Of a stretch of 64,000 nt of DNA, positions 1-8,824 are shown piece by piece; the first letter of the stretch is position 1, and the number at the start of each line of letters is the position of its first letter. Source of the DNA: Planctomycetota bacterium (GTDB lineage Bacteria > Planctomycetota > Phycisphaerae > Phycisphaerales > Phycisphaeraceae); contig JAJRXX010000033.1 of the NCBI GenBank assembly GCA_024276075.1, positions 1 to 64,000 of the forward strand. The letters run 5' to 3'. A model generated the notes under the pieces. That model did no database searches. It had not been told where the DNA came from and saw only the letters and a list, made by a program, of their open reading frames with translations. Position numbers and translations under genes: made by a program.

Positions 1-2
1 AC

Positions 3-152
3 CACGCGAGCATCGGGGGTCAGGCGACGCTCGATGCTTTTATCAGCGAAGCCAAGCAGCAGTCGAAGGTCAATTGGCGTACGCAATACACCACACAAGC
101 TGTTACCAGTTACATACGAGTCGGGTTTTCGCTCACGCCGTCTTTCGATTGA
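3..152 (+). CDS. C-terminal end of a protein cut by the window edge, possibly an outer-membrane beta-barrel
   Basis: The frame starting at base 3 is open from the window edge to a TGA at 150-152 and encodes the last 49 residues of a protein. The tail ends in alternating polar and hydrophobic residues (SYIRVGFSLTPSFD), which resembles a last transmembrane beta-strand of an outer-membrane barrel. Barrel proteins of this kind often accompany exosortase/polysaccharide loci, so the context fits, but 49 residues cannot prove a family. The two other forward frames are also open here but give less protein-like, Arg/Ser-rich translations. The function is inference; that a gene ends here is moderately supported. 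Confidence 0.45.
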   Translation, partial: HASIGGQATLDAFISEAKQQSKVNWRTQYTTQAVTSYIRVGFSLTPSFD

Positions 153-244
153 TGGCGAAGAGTGGCGGTCTTTGCTGCTCGGAGGTGGGGTTGTTTCCAG
201 GCGGGGCGTCTTTTTCGAATGTCTGTAGAGATTGCGGATCGCTT

Positions 245-348
245 TAGAGCGTTTTTATGTTTGATTACAACCCTGCGTTAAGAGACCGTTGCCTGACGGT
301 TGCGGCTCGTCGTGGGAATCTGTTGCGATCAAAAACGAAAATGCTCTA
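245..348. repeat. Family C inverted-repeat element, complete copy
   Basis: The element starts and ends with TA. Its ends form an imperfect terminal inverted repeat of about 27 bp: the left end begins TAGAGCGTTTTTATG, and the right end, reverse complemented, begins TAGAGCATTTTCG. The middle carries the core CCTGACGGTTGCGGCTCGT, which recurs alone or in related elements at six other intergenic places in this window. It has no coding capacity. It looks like a non-autonomous, MITE-like element; the mobilising enzyme is not in the window. Confidence 0.65.
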
Positions 349-523
349 ATCGAAGCACCCTGTCTGTTGCTGGATCGTCTTGGTGGTAGCCAACGCGCCA
401 AGGACGAGGCGGCGAGTGACTATTCTAAGCACGATACGATTTGTCGGGCATGGGCGTGATTGCGTCCTTGGTTTGCCTCGCCTATGACGGATAAAAATAG
501 GCGAGACGCCTGTGGGTTAAGCT

Positions 524-549
524 CGCGTTGTTATTTCGCGTTGTTATTT
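524..549. repeat. Tandem 13-base direct repeat
   Basis: The unit CGCGTTGTTATTT occurs twice back to back, at 524-536 and 537-549, followed by a third partial TTGTTG run. It lies about 150 bases before the first polysaccharide gene. Direct repeats in this position can be regulator sites, but nothing else in the sequence shows that. Confidence 0.5.
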
Positions 550-698
550 AATTGTTGTTGTGGCTAGGATCGATCCAAAGATCGATTTTATTGTCAATTC
601 GAAAATCCATTGTTCGTGGATATTGAAGCGAAGTTGAAGATAATGGTGGTTGTTTCGTAAGTGAATAAGCCGTGTTTGATCTAATTAATCGGTAAGCA

Positions 699-2075
699 AT
701 GACCTACACAAAATCCGAACGATCTAGCATGGGCCCGGTGGTCTCGGATTCTGAGAAAGTGGTTGGCCCCGCGCCGCCGTCTCTGAAAGCCAAGATGATC
801 AGTGCGTCAACATGGACGCTCGTTGGGCAGGGTATGGCCCATGCCATACGCCTGGGGTCGAATCTCGTATTAACCAGGTTGTTATTCCCAAAAGCGTTTG
901 GGTTGATGGCGTTGATACAGATATGTGTTCAGGGGTTGGAGATGTTTTCGGATATCGGTCTGCGGGGCAGTATCGTGCACGACGAGCGGGGAGACGACCC
1001 CGCGTATCTGAACACGGCGTGGACGATTCAGGTGATACGAGGGGTTGCGTTGTGGGTATGTGTATGTGTTCTTGCTTGGCCGGTATCGGTATTTTACGAG
1101 GCGCCGGAGCTGCTGTACATGATGCCTGTGGTTGGGCTTTATACGCTGATCCTGGGATTTGGCTCGACTGCACAGTACACGTTGATTCGTCACGTGGAGC
1201 CTGGGAAGAAAGTCACTTTGGACTTGATTAGCCAGGTGGTGGCATTAACGGTGATGATTGTCTGGGCGTTTTTGTATCCGTCGGTATGGGCGTTGGTCGG
1301 TGGGGTGCTGTCTCGTGCGGTGACTACAGCGGTGCTGAGTCATTTTATGATTGCGGATTATCGAAACAGGTTTGGCTTTGATCGTGAAGCGTGGCGCAGC
1401 CTGATTCGGTTCGGAAGGTGGATATTCATCAGCACCGCGTTTACGTTTGTGTTGCTGCAGGGAGACCGCCTAGTGCTTGGAAAGCTGTTGTCGGTCGAGG
1501 AATTCGGCGTCTATTCAATCGCGGTTCTTCTGTCGGGGTTTGTCCTGTTGACGCTGCGGTCACTGTCGAACCAGGTGTTATTCCCGGTTTACAAGCTGCT
1601 GTTTAAGCGTGATCTGGCACATTGTCGGGATAAGATATTTCGGGTGCGATGGGTATTGCTTAGCGCGGCGCTGCCGATCGTATGGACGATGTTGATTTTA
1701 GGTCAGGACATTGTGCGTTTTTTTTACGACGAGCGTTACTGGGAGGCGGGTTGGATGCTGCAGATATTGGCTGCGGGTACAGCGGTGAGTGTGGTGTCGA
1801 TAACGACGGAGCGGGTGCTGCTGGCAAAGGGCGATTCGTTTCGGCACATGCTCCTTCAGGTGATGCGGTCGGTGTTCTTTATCGGGGGTATGTGCATCGG
1901 TGGCGCGTTGGGTGGCGTGGCGGGGTTGTTGATCGGCGTGGGGGTGTCTCGGCTGTTTGAATATTTCGTGACAGTTTTGCTAATACGAAAGTATGGCGTG
2001 TGGTTGCCGAAGCTCGATGGCGTGGCGTTTGCGATGACATCTGTGGCGATCGCGGTTGCGCTGATGCGTCAGTGA
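699..2075 (+). CDS. Wzx-type polysaccharide flippase
   Basis: The protein has 458 residues with a short polar N-terminus (about 35 residues) followed by around a dozen hydrophobic segments. The first part resembles oligosaccharide flippases of the MOP superfamily: an amphipathic start, then a run reading TRLLFPKAFGLMALIQICVQ, which is typical of the Polysacc_synt family. Members flip undecaprenyl-linked repeat units across the inner membrane. It heads the cluster and is followed after 45 bases by a sulfotransferase and then by a polymerase-like membrane protein, which fits a Wzx/Wzy pathway. The ATG at 699 lacks a strong Shine-Dalgarno site. The superfamily is clear; the substrate is unknown. 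Confidence 0.85.
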   Translation: MTYTKSERSSMGPVVSDSEKVVGPAPPSLKAKMISASTWTLVGQGMAHAIRLGSNLVLTRLLFPKAFGLMALIQICVQGLEMFSDIGLRGSIVHDERGDDPAYLNTAWTIQVIRGVALWVCVCVLAWPVSVFYEAPELLYMMPVVGLYTLILGFGSTAQYTLIRHVEPGKKVTLDLISQVVALTVMIVWAFLYPSVWALVGGVLSRAVTTAVLSHFMIADYRNRFGFDREAWRSLIRFGRWIFISTAFTFVLLQGDRLVLGKLLSVEEFGVYSIAVLLSGFVLLTLRSLSNQVLFPVYKLLFKRDLAHCRDKIFRVRWVLLSAALPIVWTMLILGQDIVRFFYDERYWEAGWMLQILAAGTAVSVVSITTERVLLAKGDSFRHMLLQVMRSVFFIGGMCIGGALGGVAGLLIGVGVSRLFEYFVTVLLIRKYGVWLPKLDGVAFAMTSVAIAVALMRQ

Positions 2076-2120
2076 TCGGCGAACAGCGACGAAGGGAATT
2101 ATGAGGGAAGGTGAGCGTTA

Positions 2121-3053
2121 ATGGGCAAGATGAGTCAGAGCGGCGTTGGCGGAGCTAAAGGTGTGGGGCGGTGGCCGAATTTTATCCTCATCGGGGCGAT
2201 GAAGTCGGGAACGACCACATTCTATGAATATCTGTGTCGTCACCCGAAGGTCTTCATGTGTACGCCGAAGGAACCGCAATACTTCAGCAAGGAAAGCAAG
2301 TTTTTGGTGAAGGAGGATTGGTACCGTTCACTGTTTGCTGAGGCTCAGGACGATCAAATCTGTGGAGAGGCGTCGGCGTGTTATAGCCGGTGGCCTCACT
2401 TCGGTGACGTGGCGGGTCGGATCGCTCAGCATGTGCCAGAGGTGAAGCTGATCTATCTCATGCGGCATCCTGTCGACCGGGCGTATTCACATTACCGACA
2501 CATGATGGAGGAGCGTACGATCCACGGTGAGGGGCCGATCATTCCGGTAGAACAAGCGTTGGAGGAGATCGGTGAGATTGTCGACGCGAGCTTATACCTT
2601 CAGCAGATCGAGCAATATTTGAAGTGTTTTTCACGGGATCGATTTCTGTTCCTCTTGTTTGATGATCTGAAGAAAGACCCGGCTGGGGTATTGGATCAAA
2701 CGCAGCGTTTTCTTGGTTTGGATCCGATAGATCTTTTGGCCCATGGGCCTGTAGCCGCCAACGAGTGGGGGGATAGGATGAGGCGGGTCAGGGCGAAGAA
2801 CATACTCAATCGCTTGCGTGCCACGCCTGGGTTTTCGTTGCTGAAGCGTGTGGTTCCCGAAGCGGTGCGGGGTGGCGTCAGGTCGTGGTTAACAAATTCC
2901 AAAGCACTAAGCCGGCGAGGGATTGAATCACATAAGCGGCAGATCCCGTCTTTGACGGCAGAGGTACGCCGGAAGTTGGTAGGCCGATTTGCCGAGCCTA
3001 CGCGTAATCTTGAGAAGTTTCTCGATCGGTCACTGGACGGTTGGCTGGAATAG
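2121..3053 (+). CDS. PAPS-dependent carbohydrate sulfotransferase
   Basis: This 310-residue protein has the 5'-phosphosulfate-binding loop GAMKSGTTTFYEY at about residues 25-37. It also has the 3'-phosphate-binding stretch LMRHPVDRAYSHY with Arg115 and Ser123. Both are hallmarks of the Sulfotransfer_1 family, which moves sulfate from PAPS to hydroxyl or amino groups. The CTPKEPQYFS segment is like that of heparan-sulfate-type sulfotransferases, so the acceptor is probably a sugar of the polysaccharide made by this cluster. The start is an ATG 20 bases after GGAAGGTGAG-like purine-rich sequence. It is the first of three sulfotransferases in the first 7.5 kb. Confidence 0.88.
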   Translation: MGKMSQSGVGGAKGVGRWPNFILIGAMKSGTTTFYEYLCRHPKVFMCTPKEPQYFSKESKFLVKEDWYRSLFAEAQDDQICGEASACYSRWPHFGDVAGRIAQHVPEVKLIYLMRHPVDRAYSHYRHMMEERTIHGEGPIIPVEQALEEIGEIVDASLYLQQIEQYLKCFSRDRFLFLLFDDLKKDPAGVLDQTQRFLGLDPIDLLAHGPVAANEWGDRMRRVRAKNILNRLRATPGFSLLKRVVPEAVRGGVRSWLTNSKALSRRGIESHKRQIPSLTAEVRRKLVGRFAEPTRNLEKFLDRSLDGWLE

Positions 3054-3149
3054 CGTCGTCGGTAGGTGATGTCTGTGTCTCGTTGGTTGTCATAGATATT
3101 GACATCTGCGTGTCTAGGGCGTGAAGAATAGGTTTTTGTCGTATTTCCT

Positions 3150-4541
3150 ATGTATATACCCGATGAGATAGCTGTAATTGTTTGGATCGGTATCGGAGCC
3201 GGCATGTTCGCGGCGATGGTGCCGCATCGGGCGATGATTGCGAACTACATCACGGGCTGGCTGATATTGCCGGTGGGGGGCATAAGTCTTCCCGGGTTGC
3301 CTGATATTACAAAGGCCACATCCGTATCTTTTGCGGCCTTGATAGGGATTCTGCTCTTTGACACGAAGCGGTTGTGGGCGTTTCGTCCGAAGTTGATAGA
3401 CCTACCCATGGCGGTTGTATCGGTGGTTCCGATGTGCTCGTCAATAAGCAACGGTTTGGGATTTTATGACGGGGTGTCGAGCTCGCTTAGGATGGTATTT
3501 CTTTGGGGGATTCCATACTATCTTGGGCGGATATATTTTACGAACCTGCCCGCCATCCGCAGCTTGGCCATTGGTATATTCATCGGTGGGCTGGCGTACA
3601 TCCCTATCTGCGTGTGGGAGATGCGCATGGGGCCGACGCTCCATTTAAACGTGTATGGTTTTTCCTCGTTCATGTGGCACACCGCGTATCGGTTTGGTGG
3701 GTACAGGCCTGCGGGATTCCTGGCACACGGGATTGAACTGGGTATCTGGATGATGACCGCGTCATTGATAGGTGTGTGGCTGTGGGCGACAGGTTCACTA
3801 AAACAATTGTTCGGGATGCGCATATCGTACTTGGCAGTCCCGTTGCTGATCGTATCGATCCTCTGTAGAGCGTTGGGTGCGTGGGCGATGATGATAATGG
3901 GTGTGGGTGTGTTGTTTGGTACGCGTACCATGCGGACGAAGTTGTTGATATTTTGTCTTGTGCTGGTGCCCAGTTCGTACGTTACTTTGCGGAGCAGCGG
4001 TCTATTTACGGGTGAGATTCTGACGGACATGGTGAGTCACATAAGCGCACAGCGTGCGTCGTCGCTAGCCACTCGGCTAGAAAACGACGGCCAGCTATCT
4101 GCTAAGGCATTGCGGCGACCGTTGTTTGGGTGGGGGGGATGGGGGCGCAACAGGATCTACGACGAGCAAGGCAGGAACCAATCCTTAACGGATGGGCTTT
4201 GGGTGATCATGATGGGGATGCATGGGGTGGTGGGTTTAGGATCGTGGATGGTGGGGATGCTTTTGCCAACGGTTCTTTTGGTCAAACGCCTCGACGTGAA
4301 AACGTTAATGTCCGCCAATTACGCGCCTGTTACTGTGATGGCGGTGTTGGTGCCGTTGTACATGATGGATTGGTTGATGAATGGGTTTCCTAATCCGATT
4401 TATACGGTGATGGTGGGGGCGATCGTTTCGATACTCCATGCTCGTCCGCCGACGATGCGGGTGGGGTACCGATACGTTATTGCCAATTCGGCGAGAGAGG
4501 CAAACGCGCGTCGGTCGGCGTCTGTTCGGGCGTTTGTGTAA
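3150..4541 (+). CDS. O-antigen ligase/polymerase-like membrane protein (Wzy/WaaL superfamily)
   Basis: This 463-residue protein is mostly hydrophobic, with about ten to twelve membrane segments. A loop in the second half reads RRPLFGWGGWGRNR, matching the usual place of the conserved large periplasmic loop (R-P-lfGwG) of O-antigen ligase family proteins. Such proteins polymerise lipid-linked repeat units or transfer the finished chain. Its position between flippase and sulfotransferases suggests the Wzy role. The C-terminal 30 residues are polar and Arg-rich. Sequence alone cannot separate polymerase from ligase in this family. Confidence 0.78.
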   Translation: MYIPDEIAVIVWIGIGAGMFAAMVPHRAMIANYITGWLILPVGGISLPGLPDITKATSVSFAALIGILLFDTKRLWAFRPKLIDLPMAVVSVVPMCSSISNGLGFYDGVSSSLRMVFLWGIPYYLGRIYFTNLPAIRSLAIGIFIGGLAYIPICVWEMRMGPTLHLNVYGFSSFMWHTAYRFGGYRPAGFLAHGIELGIWMMTASLIGVWLWATGSLKQLFGMRISYLAVPLLIVSILCRALGAWAMMIMGVGVLFGTRTMRTKLLIFCLVLVPSSYVTLRSSGLFTGEILTDMVSHISAQRASSLATRLENDGQLSAKALRRPLFGWGGWGRNRIYDEQGRNQSLTDGLWVIMMGMHGVVGLGSWMVGMLLPTVLLVKRLDVKTLMSANYAPVTVMAVLVPLYMMDWLMNGFPNPIYTVMVGAIVSILHARPPTMRVGYRYVIANSAREANARRSASVRAFV

Positions 4542-4611
4542 ATAGTGATCGTGGCATCCCGTAGCGTAGCGTGCCGGTGTTGTGCGGACTTATAAAGAGA
4601 ACGAGTCGTTA

Positions 4612-5568
4612 ATGTCATCCGAACATAAAATGGAAATCAGGCCGGTGTTTCTGGTGGGCGCGGAGCGGTCGGGTACGACGCTGCTGCGGCTGATTCTGAG
4701 CCATCACCCGCAGTTAAGCTGGTGTAACGAGTTTGAGTACGTGGTGGACCGTGTGTCGGATGAGGGTGAGTGGCCCGACTTGGAAGAATATTACCAATGG
4801 CTTGAGATGCACAGGATATTCCAGGCGACGGGTTTCGAGATCGATCGCGGCTTGGATTACCCGTCGTTGGTCAATAGCTTTCTGGTTGAGCGTAAGCAGC
4901 GGGACGGTAAGCAGGTGGTCGGCGCGACGGTGCACCGTCACTTGGATCGGTTGCTACGGATATGGCCGGATGCTCGTTTTATCCATCTTTTGCGCGACGG
5001 ACGCGACGTGGCGAAATCGGTGATCCAGATGGGGTGGGCGGGATCAGGATGGTATGGGACGGAGCGTTGGCTGCATGCAGAGCATAAATGGGACCAATTG
5101 TGTGCGGCGGTACCTGAAGACCGGCGTGTCGAGGTTACTTTTGAATCGATGATTGGTGATCTTGAGCAGACCATGAAGGGTTTGTGTGAATTTATTGGGT
5201 TGCCTTACAGCGCCGCAATGTTGGATTATCACAAAGACACGACCTATGGCCCGCCTGACGTGAGTATCGTGAGGCAGTGGGAGCGTAAGCTTTCGCCGTT
5301 TCAGATCAGGCTAGCAGAAGCGAGCGCGGGCGAGATGCTTGTGCGTCGGGGTTACGCGTTGAGCGGATTGCCACCGCTTGAGGTGGGGGTGTGGCTGCAG
5401 GCGTGGCTGAGTGTGCAGAATCGTTGGCATGGAATTCGTAGCCGTCAGCGTCGGCTGGGTTGGTCGCTGTGGGCGGCGTCGGTGCTAGCGGAACGGATTG
5501 GCACACTCGCGTGGCGCCGTCGAGTACAACAGCGGGTGAACGAACAAGTCAGGGCGACATTAAAGTAA
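4612..5568 (+). CDS. Sulfotransferase family protein
   Basis: I place the start at the ATG at 4612, which has AAGAGA upstream. An in-frame GTG at 4582 would add ten residues but has no ribosome-binding site. The 318-residue product has the PAPS loop FLVGAERSGTTLLRL (residues 13-27) and HLLRDGRDVAKSV with Arg128 and Ser136 in the 3'-phosphate site. It is more like the general Sulfotransfer_3 group than its two neighbours, so it may act on another position or acceptor. The last 80 residues are Trp/Arg-rich and may touch the membrane. It is followed after 68 bases by a GT2. Confidence 0.82.
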   Translation: MSSEHKMEIRPVFLVGAERSGTTLLRLILSHHPQLSWCNEFEYVVDRVSDEGEWPDLEEYYQWLEMHRIFQATGFEIDRGLDYPSLVNSFLVERKQRDGKQVVGATVHRHLDRLLRIWPDARFIHLLRDGRDVAKSVIQMGWAGSGWYGTERWLHAEHKWDQLCAAVPEDRRVEVTFESMIGDLEQTMKGLCEFIGLPYSAAMLDYHKDTTYGPPDVSIVRQWERKLSPFQIRLAEASAGEMLVRRGYALSGLPPLEVGVWLQAWLSVQNRWHGIRSRQRRLGWSLWAASVLAERIGTLAWRRRVQQRVNEQVRATLK

Positions 5569-5636
5569 CCGTTTCGGGCAAATCCCAATTGTGGCGTGAG
5601 GGCGGTCATCACAACAAATTATTCGGCATCGGCACC

Positions 5637-6629
5637 ATGAGGCTGGCAATTATCGTTATTAATTACCGCACGCCCGATTTGGTCGAGGGCTGTTTGGCGT
5701 CGTTGGAGGGCCAAGTCGATCCGGAGCGAGACGCGGTGGTGGTGGTGGACAACGCGTCGGGCGATGGTTCCGACGAGCGTATCAGGGAGATGATCGTCGA
5801 GAAAAAATGGGAGAAATGGGTGCGGCTGGTGTGCAGCCCGGTTAATGGTGGGTTTGCTGCGGGGAACAACGTCGGTATCCGAACGGTCGACGCGTCGTAT
5901 TACCTGTTGATCAATAGCGACACGGTGGCGCGTCCCGGTGCGATTGGTTGCATGATAGAGGCGTTGGAGAGCAAGCCTGGTTTGGGTCTGATCGGGCCGA
6001 GACTGGAGTGGCCCGACGGTACACCGCAGGAAAGCTGCTTCAATTTTCGCACGCCGATCACGGAGCTGCTGACCGGTGCCAGGACCAGCGTACTCACACG
6101 CATGTTCCCCGGTCACATGGGGACGCTGCCTGTCAGTGACGATCCGATTGAGCCGGATTGGATAAGCTTTGCCTGTGTGGTAATCAAGAGAGCGGTCATC
6201 GAGCAGGTGGGGTTGCTCGATGAAGGATACTTTATGTACTACGACGACATTGATTATTGTCGTCACGCGAGGCAGGCGGGGTGGGGTGTGCTGTATTGGC
6301 CAAAGGCGCATGTGGTGCATCTGCGTGGGGGTAGCGGTCCGGTGAAAGAGTTGACAAAGAAACTGAAGCGACGGCCGGCGTACTTTTATGCGTCGCGTGC
6401 GCGTTACTTCGCAAAATACTACAGCCGAACGGGGCTGTGGCTGACGAACATTTTGTGGGAGTTCGGTCGCGCTGTGGCGCTGCTGCGTGAGACGTTTGGT
6501 AAGAAAGAGCGTCATACGTGTGATCGTGAAGCGATCGACATATGGGCCAACTGGCTTGATCCGATGAGACTGCCGGGCGGTGGTGGTGGTGGTGGTGGCG
6601 GAGGGACGGGTGGTGATGGGCAGGCCTGA
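5637..6629 (+). CDS. GT2 family glycosyltransferase with a poly-glycine tail
   Basis: The ATG at 5637 starts a typical GT2 fold (MRLAIIVINYRTPDLVEGCL), so I reject the longer frame from 5460, whose first 59 residues are not conserved-looking. The nucleotide-sugar site shows VVVVDNASGDGS and the metal-binding stretch LLINSDTVARPG. A later GYFMYYDDIDYCRHAR matches rhamnosyltransferase-like GT2s. It would add one sugar to the lipid-linked repeat unit on the cytoplasmic face. The C-terminus is odd: a GGT-type microsatellite (about 6577-6611) encodes some ten consecutive glycines, and the same DNA holds the ribosome-binding site of the next gene. The two genes overlap by 14 bases. Confidence 0.85.
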   Translation: MRLAIIVINYRTPDLVEGCLASLEGQVDPERDAVVVVDNASGDGSDERIREMIVEKKWEKWVRLVCSPVNGGFAAGNNVGIRTVDASYYLLINSDTVARPGAIGCMIEALESKPGLGLIGPRLEWPDGTPQESCFNFRTPITELLTGARTSVLTRMFPGHMGTLPVSDDPIEPDWISFACVVIKRAVIEQVGLLDEGYFMYYDDIDYCRHARQAGWGVLYWPKAHVVHLRGGSGPVKELTKKLKRRPAYFYASRARYFAKYYSRTGLWLTNILWEFGRAVALLRETFGKKERHTCDREAIDIWANWLDPMRLPGGGGGGGGGGTGGDGQA

Positions 6630-7494
6630 CTTCATCATTATCGGTGCGATGAAATGTGCGACAAGCACGCTACACGCGCAACTGGCGAAGTTGCCGGGCG
6701 TTTGTATGAGTGAGCCCAAGGAGCCGAACTTTTTCAGTGACGACGAGCAATTTGCTCGCGGGATCGGATGGTATGAGTCGCTATTCGTGGATGTGGGCGA
6801 ATCTATGTGCGGTGAATCGAGCACGCATTACACGAAGCTGCCGACGCACCCGTTGGCAGTGGAGAGGATGCGTCAACATCTGCCGGATGTGAAGCTGATT
6901 TACGTGATGCGTCACCCCGTGGATCGCTTGATTTCGCAATACATCCACGAGTGGACGCAGCGGGCGGTGTCGGGGTCGATTAACCAAGCGGTTGATCGTC
7001 TTCCTCGGTTGATCGATTACAGCCGATACAGCATGCAGCTGCGCCCTTATCTCGATGCGTATGGCGCGGAGCGGATACTGCCCGTCTTTTTTGAGAGGGT
7101 GGTGCGTGATCCGCAGGTTGAGTTTGAGCGTGTGTGCCGGTTTATCGGTTGGCGTGGCCAGCCGCGGTGGCAGGTGGAAGACGATAAGCGCAACCGGTCG
7201 AGTCAGCGGCTGCGCAAATCGCCGATACGTGACGCACTGGTGTGGAATCCCGTATCGAATTTCGTCAGGCGACGGTTTATCCCGCAGGGCTGGCGCGACG
7301 GCATCAAACGGGTCTGGCAGATGAAGGATCGACCGCGTCTTAGCCGTGAGCAGCAGAGGAAGCTCGAAGGGGTGTTCGACGAAGACTTGGCGATGCTGGG
7401 TTCGTGGTTGGGGGCGGACCTGTCGTGTCAAAATTATCGTGACACGGTTGTGTCAACGAATCTCGAATGGTGTGGGCCCGCGCTGGGTAGCTGA
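6616..7494 (+). CDS. PAPS-dependent sulfotransferase
   Basis: The ATG at 6616 is chosen because a good Shine-Dalgarno site (GGAGGGACGGG, 6600-6610) precedes it. An upstream in-frame GTG at 6580 would only translate the GGT repeat. The 292-residue product has IIIGAMKCATSTLHAQL at residues 7-23, a PAPS loop with Cys-Ala in place of the usual Ser-Gly. It also has YVMRHPVDRLISQY for the 3'-phosphate. Close similarity in layout to the gene at 2121 (SEPKEPNFFS against TPKEPQYFS) suggests paralogues acting on different positions of the same polymer. The next gene begins 3 bases after its stop. Confidence 0.85.
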   Translation: MGRPDFIIIGAMKCATSTLHAQLAKLPGVCMSEPKEPNFFSDDEQFARGIGWYESLFVDVGESMCGESSTHYTKLPTHPLAVERMRQHLPDVKLIYVMRHPVDRLISQYIHEWTQRAVSGSINQAVDRLPRLIDYSRYSMQLRPYLDAYGAERILPVFFERVVRDPQVEFERVCRFIGWRGQPRWQVEDDKRNRSSQRLRKSPIRDALVWNPVSNFVRRRFIPQGWRDGIKRVWQMKDRPRLSREQQRKLEGVFDEDLAMLGSWLGADLSCQNYRDTVVSTNLEWCGPALGS

Positions 7495-7496
7495 GT

Positions 7497-8528
7497 ATGA
7501 GCAGCGAAGCGAAACTGAAAATCGGTGTCGTGGCGATAGGCCGAAATGAGGGCGAGCGGCTAGAGCGATGTCTCAAGTCGCTGCTGGGGCAGGTCGACCG
7601 CGTGGTGTACGTTGATTCCGGCTCCACGGATAGGAGCATTGCGTTAGCGAAGTCGTTGGGCGTCGAGGTCGTTGAGCTTGATATGTCGCAGCCGTTCACG
7701 ATGGCGCGCGGTCGAAATGTCGGCTTCGCCAAGCTCGTCTCGGCGTTTCCCGATTTAGAGTACGTGCAATTTATCGATGGAGATTGCGAATTGGTCGAAG
7801 GCTGGATCGACAGTGCGCGTGAGGAATTAGACCGCCACAGCGAGGCGGTGGTGGTCTGTGGTCGGCGGCGAGAACGGTACCCGGACGCGTCGATCTATAA
7901 CCGGTTAACCGACATGGAATGGGACGGCCCGGTGGGTGAAGTGACGGCTTGCGGCGGGGACGCCATGATGAGGGTGGAAGCGTTTCAAGCAGTCGGTGGG
8001 TTTAACGGGTCGATGATCGCGGGTGAGGAACCCGAACTGTGTGTAAGGCTACGGTACAGTGGGGGGAAAATTATCCGGTTGCCGATTGAGATGACGCTGC
8101 ACGACGCGGCGATGGAGCGCTTTGGTCAGTGGTGGAAGCGTACGACGCGGGCGGGCCATGCGTATGTGGAGGGTGCTGCGATGCACGGCAGGGGGCGGTT
8201 TGGGCACAACGTGCGCCAGGCACGCAGCGTATTGTTCTGGGGCGGTCTGGTGCCGATGGCGGTGGTGGTGGTGGCGATACTTGGAATTGCGGTCAGTGAA
8301 TGGGCGTGGGTGGGGGCTGCGGTGTTGGCGATGGGATACCCTGTGCTGGTCTGGCGGGTGTATCGTCACCGGTGCCGACACGCAGACGAGGCAAAGGATG
8401 CATTTCTCTACGCGGTGTTTTGTGTGCTGGGCAAGCTCCCGCAGGCGATCGGGGTGCTTCAGTATTCTCTCAATCGGTTGCTGGGGCGTCGTAGCACATT
8501 GATCGAATACAAGGGACCCGACGGGTGA
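7497..8528 (+). CDS. GT2 family glycosyltransferase with C-terminal membrane anchor
   Basis: The 343-residue protein begins with a GT2 core (IGVVAIGRNEGERLERCL, then YVDSGSTDRS) and a metal-binding FIDGDCELVEG. The acceptor side carries GGDAMMRVEAFQAVGGF followed by EEPELCVRLR. Two hydrophobic segments near residues 245-290 anchor the enzyme to the inner membrane. It is the last gene of the first run: the following 270 bases are non-coding. The donor sugar cannot be read from the sequence. Confidence 0.85.
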   Translation: MSSEAKLKIGVVAIGRNEGERLERCLKSLLGQVDRVVYVDSGSTDRSIALAKSLGVEVVELDMSQPFTMARGRNVGFAKLVSAFPDLEYVQFIDGDCELVEGWIDSAREELDRHSEAVVVCGRRRERYPDASIYNRLTDMEWDGPVGEVTACGGDAMMRVEAFQAVGGFNGSMIAGEEPELCVRLRYSGGKIIRLPIEMTLHDAAMERFGQWWKRTTRAGHAYVEGAAMHGRGRFGHNVRQARSVLFWGGLVPMAVVVVAILGIAVSEWAWVGAAVLAMGYPVLVWRVYRHRCRHADEAKDAFLYAVFCVLGKLPQAIGVLQYSLNRLLGRRSTLIEYKGPDG

Positions 8529-8824
8529 GCTGAGGGTTTGGCGGAATTAGGAATGGCATTTTTCGAACTGAGTTATGGCAAAGACAGGCCCGCTCCCTGA
8601 CGGTCGCGGCTCGTGGCGGTGACGGTTGTGATGGAACCGATGCTTTGAACCCTTTGTAACGGGTTGTGGCCCTATCATCAGGCTATACTAGAAGATCAAG
8701 AATCTGATGGTCTAAAGCCTTTGAGCTTTGGTATCGATAAATCCGATAAGCCCTGCTTTGATCTCCGTGCGATAGAGCTTGGGGATATTCAGGGTCGAAA
8801 ATGAATACAGGAGAAGACAACACC
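8529..8824. other. Non-coding spacer with a solitary family C core
   Basis: No gene is visible. The stretch holds the core motif CTGACGGTCGCGGCTCGT (ending at 8614) without terminal repeats, and just before it the phrase GGAATTAGGAATGGCAT, which recurs with one change near 16170 (GGAATTACGAATGGCAT). The last 150 bases probably contain the promoter and leader of the oxygenase gene. Confidence 0.5.
8592..8614. repeat. Solitary family C core motif
   Basis: The 23 bases contain CCCTGACGGTCGCGGCTCGT, the same core as in the complete element at 245-348, but no TAGAGC ends are found nearby. It may be a decayed copy. Confidence 0.5.

Larger units (their letters stand above)
153..698. other. Long leader region upstream of the polysaccharide locus
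   Basis: This 546-base gap has no convincing gene. It contains a 104-bp inverted-repeat element (245-348), a 9-bp-stem hairpin (477-485 pairing with 497-505, arms CTCGCCTAT and ATAGGCGAG) and a perfect tandem duplication of a 13-base unit at 524-549. It probably holds the promoter of the first transcription unit, but I could not find a confident -35/-10 pair. Confidence 0.5.

Noticed and set aside
5460-5636. N-terminal extension of the GT2 at 5637
   Set aside because: The extra 59 codons overlap the previous gene and show no conservation-like pattern; the GT2 fold begins exactly at the ATG at 5637.
5619-6824. Long minus-strand open frame (401 codons) opposite the GT2 and sulfotransferase genes
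   Set aside because: Its translation is rich in Arg, His and Pro with no recognisable domain, while the plus strand encodes clear enzymes. Codon bias of GC-rich genes explains the open antisense frame.
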